A stretch of DNA of 64,000 nucleotides from Flavobacterium limi (lineage in GTDB: Bacteria; Bacteroidota; Bacteroidia; Flavobacteriales; Flavobacteriaceae), in contig NZ_JAADZV010000008.1 of assembly GCF_010645075.1 (NCBI RefSeq), positions 219,425-283,424 on the forward strand. The letters run 5' to 3'. A model generated the notes under the pieces. That model had not been told where the DNA came from. It saw nothing but the letters and a program-made list of their open reading frames with translations, and did not search any database. Below, piece by piece: positions 1 through 10,724 of the stretch. Every line of letters begins with the position of its first letter. The first letter of the stretch is position 1. Made by a program: the position numbers and the translations under genes.

Positions 1-2524
1 TTTTAATTCCTGCCATATAAGCATACATCCATTCTACTATTACTCCATAAGCATAATGGTTAAAGGAATTCATGCTGGCATCGCCAAAACCATCTTTAAT
101 CGTATACGAATTCCATCGCTCCCAAATAGTGGTTGCGCCCTGATCTACACTGTACAGCCACGAAGGATTATTTCGTTGCAATAAAAGATTGTAAGCCATA
201 TCACTCTGTCCAATTTCGCTCAGGGTCTGATTTAAAATCGCTGTTCCTAAAAAACCGGTTGCCAGTTTGTAATTGTTAGCTTCCAGCAATTTCACTAAAT
301 GACTTGTAGCAATTTCTGTTTCTTCCTTTGAATTGAATAAATGCAGTTTTAATGCATATAAATAGGCTGTTTGGGTATTTTCGCTTAAAGTTCCTTTTGC
401 AATTACATATCGTTTATTGAATTCTGCTTTAATATTTTGGTATAGCGTATCATATTTATCAGCATCAGATGTTTTTTGTAATGCCTTCGCTATTTTAGCC
501 ATTAACAAAGCATCATAAGCATAATAACACACACTGATAAAACGTTTATTAGTTTCTTTGTAGGCTAACCAGTCACCATATTTTGTTCCTCCGCCAACGT
601 ATTTAAATTCTGCTTCTGATTTGGTGGAAAGAAAATTCATATAACGGGTCATCGCCTGATAATTCTCTTCCAGAACAGATTGATTTCCACTCATAGTATA
701 CACGATCCATGGCACAATTACACCGGCATTTGCCCAGCCGGATTCCGCTTTGCCCACAGCTCCCCACGTTTGAGGAGCAATGCTTGGAAAAGCACCGTCT
801 TCGTCTTGTCCGTCACGCACATCTCCCATCCATTTTTGGTAGAAAGAAACTAAATTCGTTTGATTGTACATTGCAGTATTAGCAAAAACCTGAGTGTCTC
901 CCGTCCAGCCCATTCGCTCATTTCGCTGAGGGCAATCTAAAGGAACGCTTATAAAATTACCTCGTTGTCCCCAAAGCGTATTCTGGAAAAGCTGGTTTAC
1001 ATCAGGATGATTGGTGACAATAGCCGATTGTTCTTTGTCAACAGAGCTGATCACTTCTGCGTAAATATTTTTAATTTCGACATCTGCATCGGCAGTCATT
1101 TCAGCATACCGAAATCCGAACCAGGTCATCGATGGAGTATAACTTTCTGCCATTGTACTTCCTATAATGTAATTGACGGAAGCCCGCGCTTTACGTAAAT
1201 TTTTAAGATACAAAGTCCCTTTTGGGCCATCATTTCCACGTTTCTTACTTCCCGAATCATTTAGCATTTCGGCATAACGGATTTTGATTTTGGTACCTGC
1301 TTGTCCCTTTAATGTCAAAGGTGTCCAGCCTACCAGATTTTGTCTGAAATCAAGAACGGCTGTTTCTCCTTTTTTTAATGTAAAGGAGGTGACTTTTTTT
1401 AATTGTTTTGTTGGGATAACGGATCCAAAATCACTTTCATTTTTCTGTATGTCCTTATAAATAGTAATATACTGTGGAATAGTTTTTAAATCTTTACGAA
1501 CGCGGACAGGCAAACCGATGTAGGCAGTAGTTTGTGCTGAAACAGTATTGTTCTCAAGTACTGAATGCCAGTTGGCTGTATTGAAATTAGGTTTTGTCCA
1601 GTCATTAGTATAACGGGCATCATAATCTTCTCCAGCATAAATATCAGCCATGCGAATGGCTCCGTTAACGGAAGATTTCCAATTTTTAGTATTGGTTACA
1701 ATAATCTTTTGGGAACCACCAACATATTCCACAATCAGTTTAGCTTTGTAACTTAGAGCAGGATTTTTATAACGATCATGAGCAATTACACCGCTGGACC
1801 AGCCACTGCTCACATAAGCGCCAACTGTGTTTTGTCCTTTTTTTAAATAAGGAGTAACATCATAAGTAAGATAAAAAACGGTATTGCGCACATCAGTCCA
1901 ACCCGGTTTTAATTCATCATAAACCGTTTCTCCATTCCCGGCTTGATGTCCGACTCTTTTTCCATTTAAAAACAAATCGTGAATACCTATACTAGTCGTA
2001 TATATTTTGGCTGATTTTACAGGTTTTTCAAGCTCAAACTCCGAACGAAACATCATCGCTTTATCCGTTTGTTTTTCTTTTTCAAAAGTGTCGTCTGCAT
2101 TATCATACATAATCCAGGCTGCACCGCTCCATCCTGAATTTAGTAATCCAGTTTCAAAAAAGGCTTTTTCTGCAGATTTAATTTTTTCAGAATTATTGAT
2201 TACAATTTCAACTTTCCATGTATAGGTTGTCGAAGATTGTAAATCATTGCCTGTGTATTTAATATTATTAGTCTCTGATGATTTTACAATTCCGGAATCC
2301 CAGATCACTTTAGCACCTTCATAAACAAAAATCTCATAAGAGGTTTGTAGAACAGCACGTTTTGAAGAACGTATTTCCCAACTGAATAAGGGCATTTTGT
2401 CCAACGCCACAGGATTGTGCATAAAATTTACCCGAAGATTGCTAATTTCAGTAGATTTTGCAAAACCCTGTATTGAAAAACACATTAAAAAGGTGAATAC
2501 AAAAAAACGGAGTATCTTCTTCAT
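1..2524 (-). CDS. Alpha-L-rhamnosidase, GH78 (C-terminus cut by window edge)
   Basis: The open frame starts at the ATG at 2524 and runs off the left edge without a stop. It begins with a signal peptide (MKKILRFFVFTFLMCFSIQGFA), so the product is exported. An N-terminal fibronectin-like region and carbohydrate-binding rhamnosidase N domains precede the (alpha/alpha)6 catalytic domain. The GH78 motif DCPQRNERMGWTGD carries the expected catalytic Glu and substrate-binding Asp residues, and a later WERW motif holds the second catalytic Glu. The family releases terminal alpha-L-rhamnose, for example from rhamnogalacturonan. The stop of the upstream GH27 gene lies only 10 bp before this start, so the two are probably co-transcribed. 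The family call is secure; the exact linkage specificity is not readable. Confidence 0.93.
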   Translation of the reverse strand, partial: MKKILRFFVFTFLMCFSIQGFAKSTEISNLRVNFMHNPVALDKMPLFSWEIRSSKRAVLQTSYEIFVYEGAKVIWDSGIVKSSETNNIKYTGNDLQSSTTYTWKVEIVINNSEKIKSAEKAFFETGLLNSGWSGAAWIMYDNADDTFEKEKQTDKAMMFRSEFELEKPVKSAKIYTTSIGIHDLFLNGKRVGHQAGNGETVYDELKPGWTDVRNTVFYLTYDVTPYLKKGQNTVGAYVSSGWSSGVIAHDRYKNPALSYKAKLIVEYVGGSQKIIVTNTKNWKSSVNGAIRMADIYAGEDYDARYTNDWTKPNFNTANWHSVLENNTVSAQTTAYIGLPVRVRKDLKTIPQYITIYKDIQKNESDFGSVIPTKQLKKVTSFTLKKGETAVLDFRQNLVGWTPLTLKGQAGTKIKIRYAEMLNDSGSKKRGNDGPKGTLYLKNLRKARASVNYIIGSTMAESYTPSMTWFGFRYAEMTADADVEIKNIYAEVISSVDKEQSAIVTNHPDVNQLFQNTLWGQRGNFISVPLDCPQRNERMGWTGDTQVFANTAMYNQTNLVSFYQKWMGDVRDGQDEDGAFPSIAPQTWGAVGKAESGWANAGVIVPWIVYTMSGNQSVLEENYQAMTRYMNFLSTKSEAEFKYVGGGTKYGDWLAYKETNKRFISVCYYAYDALLMAKIAKALQKTSDADKYDTLYQNIKAEFNKRYVIAKGTLSENTQTAYLYALKLHLFNSKEETEIATSHLVKLLEANNYKLATGFLGTAILNQTLSEIGQSDMAYNLLLQRNNPSWLYSVDQGATTIWERWNSYTIKDGFGDASMNSFNHYAYGVIVEWMYAYMAGIK

Positions 2525-2534
2525 TTTCCAATAA

Positions 2535-3701
2535 TTATTTTAGCGTTTTAAAAACCACAACACCATGCTTAGGAATATGGAACGTTTTTGATTTCCCAAA
2601 TTCACCTAAATTCTGATGCAGCCATAAATCTCTAATTAGAGTATCTTTTTTAATTCCTATAGTTTCCGGTTTTAAAGTGAATCTAATCTCTTTGTCAGTA
2701 GGATTATACAATACAATAGCTAATCCGTCGTGATTTTTACCCAATTTTTTCTCCCAGATTTCTAAACCACTTTCTTTAATTACTTTTAAACGTCGTCCCT
2801 GATAAAATCCTTTATCCTGATTCAAAGCAATAATTTCTTTATTGGTAAGGATTTCTATTGTTTCTGCAGACATTTTACGCAAATCATTTCCGGCGAGTAG
2901 GGGAGAATTCATCAGGCACCAGATCGTAAAGTGGGTTTTGTCTTCATCATAACTCATTCCACGACCTACCTGAAGCATATCCAAATCATTATAATGTCCC
3001 GGTGAACTGTATTTATAAGTATCGGCAGCTAAATCAATAATTTTTTTAATAGAACCAAAATTTTCTCTGATATCTCCTGAAATCCGCCAGGAGTCAGCTA
3101 TTTTCTCTACCCATTTTCCCGGATATTCCCAACGACAAACGTTGATACGGGCATCTGGTTTTACTTTATGAATGCCGTTTATGATTTTAGTATATTCTGT
3201 TTCTTCATTTAGTTCAAGCCATTTTCCTCCGCACCAGTCAATTTTTATAAAATCAAAATTCCAGTCTGCAAAAAAAGTGGCAGCATCATTTTCTAAGTGA
3301 TTGTACATCCCAACTCCAAATCCATGAGGGTCTTTGTCATATTTAGAACCGCAGGTGTTTTTTCCAGCATCCGAATAAATTCCGGGCGTTAAACCTTTGT
3401 TTCTTATGTAATCAGATAACAACCGCATGCCTGAAGGAAATTTTACAGGATGACAATAGAGTTTTGCAGTAATTGAATCTCTTCCTCCAAAAAAACCATC
3501 GTCTATATTGATAAATTGGTATCCCGCATCAATCATTCCGGTTGCTACCATAGCATCTGCCTGAGCCTTAATAATATTCTCATCAATATTAATATGAAAA
3601 TGATTCCAGCTGCTCCAGCCCATAATAGGAGGCTTTTCATACTGACCGGACATAAAATTAACGACGAATAAAATAACAGTTATGATCTTGTATTTTTTCA
3701 T
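2535..3701 (-). CDS. Alpha-galactosidase, GH27 family
   Basis: This 388-residue protein opens with a short signal peptide and then the GH27 start MGWSSWNHFHINIDE. The catalytic nucleophile is the Asp in FIKIDWCGG (about residue 155), and the acid/base is the Asp in RISGDIRENF (about residue 210). A C-terminal beta domain follows the barrel, giving a normal GH27 length. GH27 enzymes remove terminal alpha-galactose; some members instead act on beta-L-arabinopyranose, which cannot be excluded. It lies between GH2 and GH78 genes, but a hairpin terminator sits just upstream at about 3713-3750, so it may have its own promoter or receive only read-through. Confidence 0.92.
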   Translation of the reverse strand: MKKYKIITVILFVVNFMSGQYEKPPIMGWSSWNHFHINIDENIIKAQADAMVATGMIDAGYQFINIDDGFFGGRDSITAKLYCHPVKFPSGMRLLSDYIRNKGLTPGIYSDAGKNTCGSKYDKDPHGFGVGMYNHLENDAATFFADWNFDFIKIDWCGGKWLELNEETEYTKIINGIHKVKPDARINVCRWEYPGKWVEKIADSWRISGDIRENFGSIKKIIDLAADTYKYSSPGHYNDLDMLQVGRGMSYDEDKTHFTIWCLMNSPLLAGNDLRKMSAETIEILTNKEIIALNQDKGFYQGRRLKVIKESGLEIWEKKLGKNHDGLAIVLYNPTDKEIRFTLKPETIGIKKDTLIRDLWLHQNLGEFGKSKTFHIPKHGVVVFKTLK

Positions 3702-3712
3702 GTTTTAAATGA

Positions 3713-3750
3713 GTAAAAAAACTATCAGGTAAGTATGAGTTACCTGATAG
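3713..3750 (-). terminator. Intrinsic terminator after the GH2 gene
   Basis: Perfect 11-bp inverted repeat CTATCAGGTAA / TTACCTGATAG with a 7-nt loop. Read on the minus strand it is followed by seven T residues. It lies about 57 bp after the GH2 stop and about 12 bp before the GH27 start, so it would cut or attenuate transcription inside the glycosidase run. Confidence 0.8.
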
Positions 3751-3806
3751 CAAACCAATTAAACCAAACAAACTTTATTTTTGAATATTTTTTTAAGTCC
3801 TAAACT

Positions 3807-6797
3807 TTATTTTTCAAGAGGCTCATAAAATTCTGCTTCTACGATTGGCAATTCACCGTTCTTTTTATCTCCTGATTTTAATCCGGCCTGATCGACCTTT
3901 CCTGTAATTTCAACCAGATTGATTTCGTTGCTGTCCTTAGTGGCGCCGGCCAGTTCAATTCGTACTTTTTTGCCTTTTGTTGGCTTGCATTCCAGCGTTA
4001 CATATCCTAAACTGGTTGGCGTTGTACCGTTAAATACTTCTTTATTGTCTACAAAAATTCTAACAGGATATTTTTTGCTTCTCCATCCTGCAAATTTGAT
4101 TACTGCCTGACTGATCACGGCTTCACGTTCTAATTCAAATTCAATTACCGGACTTCCGTCTTTACTGTTTGACCATTCTGTTAACTCATTGTCGTCATAA
4201 CTTTTAGCAGCATCAGCCTGGTTCGAAGCCGTTTTAGCATCAATTATGGCAATTGGTTTTCTGGTCTTTTTAAACGAAGGTGTACTTGGTGATGGGCCTT
4301 TTTTAGTATAAGAAGGCAGTTTATGATCCGGCATAACTGTGGTGAGTTTTGCATTATCTAGAGCAATGGTTTTAATGACCAGATTAGCCGTTTTTAGATT
4401 TTCAGAAGAAGCTTTTATTTTAATTTCTCCTTGTTTTTCACCTGCTCTCACCATAATTCGATTAACCCCGCATTCAACAGGAAGGTTTTTCGAACCGATG
4501 TAATTATCCGGTCCCTGGGCAATTCCACCAATAAAAGTGCCCTGCCCCTGAACATCAAAATTGATCATATTGAGAGCAGTCGGACAGCGGTTTCCTTTTT
4601 CATCTACGACTTCAACTTCTACAATTGCGACATCGCTGCCATCAGCTAATGTTCCTCCCGGTCTTTGAATGGCAGTTAGTTTTACTGCAGCAGGTTTACC
4701 AGCGGTATTAATTTCCGTTTCGCAGATTTTTTTGCCTGTTTTGTCATACCCAACAGCGCGAATAGTTCCCGGTTCAAATTTTACATTTTCAAAACTGAAT
4801 AAAAACTGATTAGACTGAATGCCTTTTCCTAAGCTTTTATCATTAAGAAACAATTCTACCGTATCAGCAGAGGATACCACAGAAACTTTTTTAGTAACTG
4901 CACTGTCGTAATTCCAGTGGCCGATAATATGAGCTGAAGGATTCTCAATATCTACCCATCCGTCCCACATTACTTTATGGGCATAAAAACCATCTTTGGG
5001 AAGTCTCATCGGATCGACTTCACCGCTTCTTCGGTAATTTTCGGCTCCTCTAAAGTGCGTATTACTGTCTGAAAAAATAATATTTACGCCTCCCGAGCTA
5101 ACTCTTGTTCCGGTTCCCGGGCGCTCACGATAATAGTCATACCAACGTGCTACATTTTCTATGGCATGAGCGTCCTGATTGTGATTATAGGCGCTTGCAT
5201 CTGCTACTTTTGTTCCGTTAACATTCGTATGGGTTGTGCCACCAGTTCCTTCTTTATGGAAAGGCGGGGTAAATTCATCCCAATATTTGCGAAGCCCTTC
5301 ATCACGGCTGTATTCTGTAGCCCAGAAAGGAAGTCTTGCACTTTTGTTGATGTAGAGCATTTCTCCGCCATATTCAGCAGTTTTGCTGTCCAGCATTTCA
5401 CGGCTGCCTATCGCACGGCCTCCATTAGGGTCGTATTTATCTCTAATGGCTTTCATCTCTGCCATATGTTCTTCAGAAATACTTTCATTTCCACATTCGT
5501 AGAACAAAATACTCGGATTATTTCGGTTGTAAATAATGGCATCACGCATTAACTCGGTACGCTGTTCCCATCTTCTGCCGGTAACATCTTTTTCAGAATC
5601 CCCAGCAGGCATTGCCTGAATCAAACCAACCCTGTCGCATGATTCTACATCCTGTTTCCATGGTGTAATGTGCATCCAGCGTACCAGATTACCGTTGCTT
5701 TCGATCATCTGGCTGTTGCTGTAATCGCTCATCCAAGCCGGAACGGACATTCCCAATGAAGGCCATTCGTTACTAGTTCGCTGTGCATAACCGTGCATCA
5801 TAATGACACGATCGTTTAGCCAGATCATACCTTTTTCGAACTTGGTTTTTCGAAATCCGGTGCGAATAGTGGTTTGATCTACAACTTTATTGTTTACAAC
5901 CAATTCGCTTTTGACATTGTATAAATAACCATATCCCCAGCTCCAGAAATTCAGGTCATTCAAAACTTTGGAGGCTTTTAAATCTTTTGTTTCATTAGGT
6001 TTTATTGAAGCAGTTTGTCCTAAAAAAGTAGCAACCACTTTTTCGTTCATATCTGTAACACTGATTTTTAATTGTGCATTAACTGCTGCTGTATGTTCAT
6101 TTTTAACTTGTGACGACACATTGATTACTGCTTTCTTTTTTGCAATATCAATGTCAGATGCATAAACGTAAGTTCCAGTTGTACCTAAGCCTGAAAATAA
6201 GGGAAGGGTCTGGTATACATTTGATTTTATATGCAGATAAACATTCTTCGGAATTCCGCCATAATTGGCATTGAAGTTTTTGTCGTTCCACTGAAATCCG
6301 GAGTCTGTTGCTTTCTCCTTATATTTCCAGTCATTATCAGTTTTAACTGCAATTACATTTTCCTGAGGGAAAGGCTTTATTAAGGAAGTAATATCAAAAC
6401 CAAAAGCCATAGCACCATTTTCATGTCTGCCAACAAAGTTTCCGTTTACATAAATTTCGCCCATCTGTCTTACACCTTCAAATTCGATAAAGACTTTTTG
6501 ATCTTTGAATTTTGCCGGAAGCTGAAATGTTTTACGATACCACGCAATACCTGTAGGTAATCTTGTAATATCTACTTTGAATGCTTCTGATTGATTCCAT
6601 GCATAAGGAAGATTTACTTTCGTCCAGTTTGTATCATTGTATGTTGCATTTTTTGCCTGATCATCATCACCTGCAAAAAGCCTCCAGTCATAGTTGAAAT
6701 TATATTTAATTCCGTCGGAATTTTGTTTTTGAGCAAATGTAAAGTTTACAAACAGGAGCAATAAAGTGACAACAGGATAAAAAAACTTTCTATTCAT
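3807..6797 (-). CDS. GH2 family exo-glycosidase (probable beta-galactosidase)
   Basis: A 996-residue exported protein with signal peptide MNRKFFYPVVTLLLLFVNF. Its order is sugar-binding jelly roll (about 30-190), immunoglobulin-like domain (200-310), TIM barrel (from about 315), DUF4982-like and further beta domains, and a discoidin/F5-8-like region near 870-960. The acid/base Glu lies in ECGNES (about residue 434) and the likely nucleophile Glu in FWATEYSRDEG (about 494). Such long multi-domain GH2 proteins are mostly beta-galactosidases acting on pectin side chains or other glycans. It is the first gene downstream of the HTCS sensor gene on the same strand and probably belongs to its regulon. 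Substrate is inferred only from family and neighbours. Confidence 0.9.
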   Translation of the reverse strand: MNRKFFYPVVTLLLLFVNFTFAQKQNSDGIKYNFNYDWRLFAGDDDQAKNATYNDTNWTKVNLPYAWNQSEAFKVDITRLPTGIAWYRKTFQLPAKFKDQKVFIEFEGVRQMGEIYVNGNFVGRHENGAMAFGFDITSLIKPFPQENVIAVKTDNDWKYKEKATDSGFQWNDKNFNANYGGIPKNVYLHIKSNVYQTLPLFSGLGTTGTYVYASDIDIAKKKAVINVSSQVKNEHTAAVNAQLKISVTDMNEKVVATFLGQTASIKPNETKDLKASKVLNDLNFWSWGYGYLYNVKSELVVNNKVVDQTTIRTGFRKTKFEKGMIWLNDRVIMMHGYAQRTSNEWPSLGMSVPAWMSDYSNSQMIESNGNLVRWMHITPWKQDVESCDRVGLIQAMPAGDSEKDVTGRRWEQRTELMRDAIIYNRNNPSILFYECGNESISEEHMAEMKAIRDKYDPNGGRAIGSREMLDSKTAEYGGEMLYINKSARLPFWATEYSRDEGLRKYWDEFTPPFHKEGTGGTTHTNVNGTKVADASAYNHNQDAHAIENVARWYDYYRERPGTGTRVSSGGVNIIFSDSNTHFRGAENYRRSGEVDPMRLPKDGFYAHKVMWDGWVDIENPSAHIIGHWNYDSAVTKKVSVVSSADTVELFLNDKSLGKGIQSNQFLFSFENVKFEPGTIRAVGYDKTGKKICETEINTAGKPAAVKLTAIQRPGGTLADGSDVAIVEVEVVDEKGNRCPTALNMINFDVQGQGTFIGGIAQGPDNYIGSKNLPVECGVNRIMVRAGEKQGEIKIKASSENLKTANLVIKTIALDNAKLTTVMPDHKLPSYTKKGPSPSTPSFKKTRKPIAIIDAKTASNQADAAKSYDDNELTEWSNSKDGSPVIEFELEREAVISQAVIKFAGWRSKKYPVRIFVDNKEVFNGTTPTSLGYVTLECKPTKGKKVRIELAGATKDSNEINLVEITGKVDQAGLKSGDKKNGELPIVEAEFYEPLEK

Positions 6798-7061
6798 TTT
6801 AGTTCTTAATAAATTAGTAATCTTTCAAAGCTTCTGCTAAAACCCGTGAGAAGCTTTAACAAATTTAGTTTTATACGCTGTTTTTCTGCTATCAAAGATT
6901 GCCAATTCATATCATATTCTGCCATGTCAGGTTATGATAAGAAACTGTATTTCATTATTTATCTATTTGATATTTAATATTATATAGGAGTTATTAGTAT
7001 TGTTGTAGTTTATAAACTGTAAAAATGTAAAATGTAAGATGCAGTGCCTTACTGATAATTA

Positions 7062-10000
7062 CTATTTACCATATTGTGATGGGCTGCAGCCAAAATGTTT
7101 CGAAAACGTTCTTGAAAAATTAGACGCTTCTGAAAAACCTACTTTATAAGCAATCTGTGAAATACTGAGATCTGAATTTTTCAGAAGATTTTCAGCATGA
7201 TCCATTCTCACTTTTGTAATAAACTCATGAACCGTACAGCCGCTGACCGCTTTTATTTTTCTGTATAATTGTCTTTGGCTGATTTTTAATTCATTTGCCA
7301 GTGTTTCAGCAGTAAAATCGGTTTCTTCGATATGGGAACTGATCAGGTCAACTGTTTTAGAAATAAAAATCTTATCCAGATTCGGTGATTCCACCTGTAG
7401 CTGACTGATACTGTTGATGTGGGCTAATTTATTTTGCAGAATGAGCCTGTTGTCCAGCACGCTTTTAATCTGAGCTTTTAAAACTTCAACACTGAAAGGT
7501 TTCATTACATAAGCTTCGGCACCTAGTTCATAACCCTCAATCTGATTTTCATCAGATCCTTTTGCAGTTAATAAAATGATTGGAATGTGACAGGTATTTT
7601 CGTTCATTTTAAGTTCTTTGCACAATTCAGTCCCTTCCATTTCAGGCATCATAACGTCGGAAATAATAAGATCAGGAATTGTCTGTATGGCTGTTTCAAG
7701 ACCTTTTTTTCCGTTGTATTCCTGAATTATGATATATTCATTTGATAATTCATTATTTAAATAAGCCTGAACATCGGGATTATCCTCAACCACAAGTACA
7801 GTAGGTTTATAAGTTTCATCCTGTAACGCTAAATCCTCAGGTGATTTGTCTTCTAATGTTTCAACTGATATTTCTTTATTATGGATAACAGGCGTTTCTG
7901 ATGAAGCGTTAAAAGGCAATGAAATAGTCACAGTTGTTCCTTTATCTACAATACTTTCAATTGTAATTGTTCCGTTTAAAAATTCAACAAGACTTTTGGT
8001 TAATGATAAACCAATTCCGGAAGAATAACCGTGAAAAGGATTAGGCCCTGAATTATTAAAAGGTTCAAATATTTTTTCTAGTTCTTTTGATTCAATCCCT
8101 ATACCATTATCCTGAACAGTGATTTCTAATTCAGTTCCTGTGTTATTCAAATGTGCTGAAAGTAAAACAGTACCTCCGTCAGGTGTATATTTTAAAGCAT
8201 TAGATATTATATTGATTAAAATCTGATCTGTTTTTTCAAAATCTAAATAGCAATTTAGAGGCGTTTTTTCTGTCTCAAGTTTAAAATTGATACTGCGTTT
8301 ATCTGCAATATATTTGAACGTATTATAGCATTCTTCGATGAATACATTAAAATTCTGTGTGCTGGTATTTAATTTTAATCTTCCAATTTCTGATTTCCTG
8401 AAATCTAAAATCTGCTGGATTAATCGGGTCAGATAATTTAAATTTCTATTGATGATTGAAAAATAAAGTGTCTTCTCGTTTATTGATAAATCTTTGTTTT
8501 CCAACTGTTTTATCGGATCTGCAATCAGTGTTAGCGGCGTTTTTAAATCATGTGAAATATTGGTAAAAAACTCTAATTTTTCACGATTTAATTCTTCCTG
8601 TTTCTCTGTATTCAGTTTTGCTAATTTGATTTCGTTTTTAAGACGGTCCCTGTACAAAATCTCTTTAAAAATCCAATAAACAGAACCTATTATTAGTAGT
8701 AAAAACAGCCCTTTAGCCAATAAGGTATCATACCATGGCGCACTAATATTTACTTCTAAAGTCTGGATTGGGGATTTAGTATCATTCAGTGAAATTATTC
8801 TGGCTTTAAAAACATAGCTGCCCGGCGGTATTTTGTTGTAAATTACTTTGCCTGAACTGGTTTTGATCCATTTATCGTCATAACCTTCGAACATATATTC
8901 GAAGATTTCTTTATTGGTTCTGTTGTAATTCAGCGAGGCAAATTCTATCGTAAAACTTCGGTTATCGTAATCGAGTTGGATTTCTTTGGTTTGCGAAAGG
9001 TCTTCTGACAGTACTTTTTGTCCGTTAATGAGCTTCATCGGACTCACTTTTTCATTGGCTAAATACAAAGATTTAAAAACAAGTTTGTTATTCGCTTCTA
9101 CGGTTTTAATTTCATTTGGATTAAAAGCTACATATCCGTTTTTATCCCCGAAATATATTTTCTGACCTGAAGCATCCTTATAAAAAGCCCTTTCTGAAAA
9201 TGTCCACAAGCCAAACCGGTCTTCTTTTTGATAATTTAAAATTTTATTCGAAGCAATATCAATCATCGAAATTCCCTGTTTATGGGAGATCCAAAGATTC
9301 CCCTTATTGTCATCGGTTATAGAGGATATGTAAGTGTTTGGCGTTTCCGAAAAAAGCTGTATTTTTTCAATCCGCATAGGATGGGTCGAAGGAGAGATCT
9401 TATTCAGACCTTCACTGGAACCGGCCCAGACATTTCCACGTTTATCCTTATGCAATGCAAATATGATATTATCTGAAGAATTGTATTTGGGATTTTTCTC
9501 AAATGAATTTAGTCGAATAGCATTTTTTACGATGCCTTTCCTGTCTATTGTAACACGAACAATGCCATTACCTTCAGTGGCCAGCCAAAGTTCATGATCA
9601 TTAACATATAAAATATCCATTACACTGTGTTGATTAATCTCTTTTGACAGATTAAAATACTGAATGCTGTCATCGGCTAAATTAATTCTTGCTATTCCGT
9701 TATAAAGACCAGTCCACAAGTAATCAGAACCATTAGATTCTAAAGTAAAAATCGACCATGTTTCTAATTTTGGAGCCAATACTTTGTTTATTACAGCAGT
9801 ACATCGGTTTGTTTTTGGATCATAACATTCAAGTCCGGTGATTCCTCCAATCCAGATTCGGCCTTTGTTGTCTCTAAGTAAACTGCGTACATTCTTAATA
9901 CTGCTGCCGGACTTATAAAATGGATTGTTAGCATCTAACTCATTGTTTTTGTAAATCAGAATACCTTCATCAGTCCCCAGCCAGACTTTGTCCTCATATT

Positions 10001-10724
10001 TTGTTACCGCTCTTACCGTTGCCAATTTGGTATTGTCACTTCCTTTTCTAAAACTGTAATGCAGTTCAAAAGGATTGCGGTTTGGGTTTGCTTTATAAAT
10101 ATCTCCGCCTCTGGTTCCAAGCCAGATAATATTCTGATCGTCAATAAAAAAATCAGTTATATAATCATCCAGTAACTGTCCGGGGTGGTTGATATTGGCT
10201 GTATACTGATGTTCTTTTCCTGAGATCAGATCATGTGAAGTAAAGAGGTGAGAGGACAAAAAGTATCTTTTTCCGTCTATAATTTTATTTTTATTTAATG
10301 CATTGGAAGTACTGCCAAGATTCCTGATTACAGATTTTGGAACATGAACCGAGTCTATAATTTTAAAAGAATTTAGCTTGTAATTGAATTTTACATATTT
10401 TTTGTCAAAAGTTAAAAACCAAAGACCTGTTTTTTTATCCGAAAAGATATTGCGGATACGGTTATTAGGAAGCGATGTCTTATCATTTGGATTGTGATAA
10501 TAAAAGTCAAATGTTTTGCCATCGTATCTGTAAGCTCCATTCCAGCTTCCGATCCAGATGTAACCCACAGAATCTTTAGCAATTCCATGTATTTGCGTCA
10601 CAGGGTTTACTTCTCTTCCTGTAATTTTTTCAAAAAAAAGATTTTGCGCATTTAGATTTTTCAAGCACATCAAATAGCTAAGAATAAAAAAAATATAAAT
10701 GTTTCTATGCCTCACTTTTTTCAT
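7062..10724 (-). CDS. Hybrid two-component system sensor/regulator (HTCS)
   Basis: A 1220-residue one-protein signalling system. After a signal/anchor segment come beta-propeller sensor repeats (many WIGSWNG/WLGTRGG-like blades), a Y_Y_Y domain, and one membrane segment around residues 660-690. The cytoplasmic part has a histidine kinase core with phospho-His in FTNISHDLKTP (about 724), an ATPase domain with N box NIISNALKYTPDGG and DNGIGI, a receiver with Asp in ISDVMMPEM (about 1023) and Lys in VMKPF, and a C-terminal AraC-type helix-turn-helix. HTCS proteins sense oligosaccharides in the periplasm and switch on adjacent degradation genes. Neighbouring GH2, GH27 and GH78 genes suggest a pectin side-chain ligand. 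Confidence 0.95.
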   Translation of the reverse strand: MKKVRHRNIYIFFILSYLMCLKNLNAQNLFFEKITGREVNPVTQIHGIAKDSVGYIWIGSWNGAYRYDGKTFDFYYHNPNDKTSLPNNRIRNIFSDKKTGLWFLTFDKKYVKFNYKLNSFKIIDSVHVPKSVIRNLGSTSNALNKNKIIDGKRYFLSSHLFTSHDLISGKEHQYTANINHPGQLLDDYITDFFIDDQNIIWLGTRGGDIYKANPNRNPFELHYSFRKGSDNTKLATVRAVTKYEDKVWLGTDEGILIYKNNELDANNPFYKSGSSIKNVRSLLRDNKGRIWIGGITGLECYDPKTNRCTAVINKVLAPKLETWSIFTLESNGSDYLWTGLYNGIARINLADDSIQYFNLSKEINQHSVMDILYVNDHELWLATEGNGIVRVTIDRKGIVKNAIRLNSFEKNPKYNSSDNIIFALHKDKRGNVWAGSSEGLNKISPSTHPMRIEKIQLFSETPNTYISSITDDNKGNLWISHKQGISMIDIASNKILNYQKEDRFGLWTFSERAFYKDASGQKIYFGDKNGYVAFNPNEIKTVEANNKLVFKSLYLANEKVSPMKLINGQKVLSEDLSQTKEIQLDYDNRSFTIEFASLNYNRTNKEIFEYMFEGYDDKWIKTSSGKVIYNKIPPGSYVFKARIISLNDTKSPIQTLEVNISAPWYDTLLAKGLFLLLIIGSVYWIFKEILYRDRLKNEIKLAKLNTEKQEELNREKLEFFTNISHDLKTPLTLIADPIKQLENKDLSINEKTLYFSIINRNLNYLTRLIQQILDFRKSEIGRLKLNTSTQNFNVFIEECYNTFKYIADKRSINFKLETEKTPLNCYLDFEKTDQILINIISNALKYTPDGGTVLLSAHLNNTGTELEITVQDNGIGIESKELEKIFEPFNNSGPNPFHGYSSGIGLSLTKSLVEFLNGTITIESIVDKGTTVTISLPFNASSETPVIHNKEISVETLEDKSPEDLALQDETYKPTVLVVEDNPDVQAYLNNELSNEYIIIQEYNGKKGLETAIQTIPDLIISDVMMPEMEGTELCKELKMNENTCHIPIILLTAKGSDENQIEGYELGAEAYVMKPFSVEVLKAQIKSVLDNRLILQNKLAHINSISQLQVESPNLDKIFISKTVDLISSHIEETDFTAETLANELKISQRQLYRKIKAVSGCTVHEFITKVRMDHAENLLKNSDLSISQIAYKVGFSEASNFSRTFSKHFGCSPSQYGK

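Noticed and set aside
5166..5552. 128-codon plus-strand frame inside the GH2 gene
   Set aside because: Antisense shadow of a gene with clear catalytic motifs.
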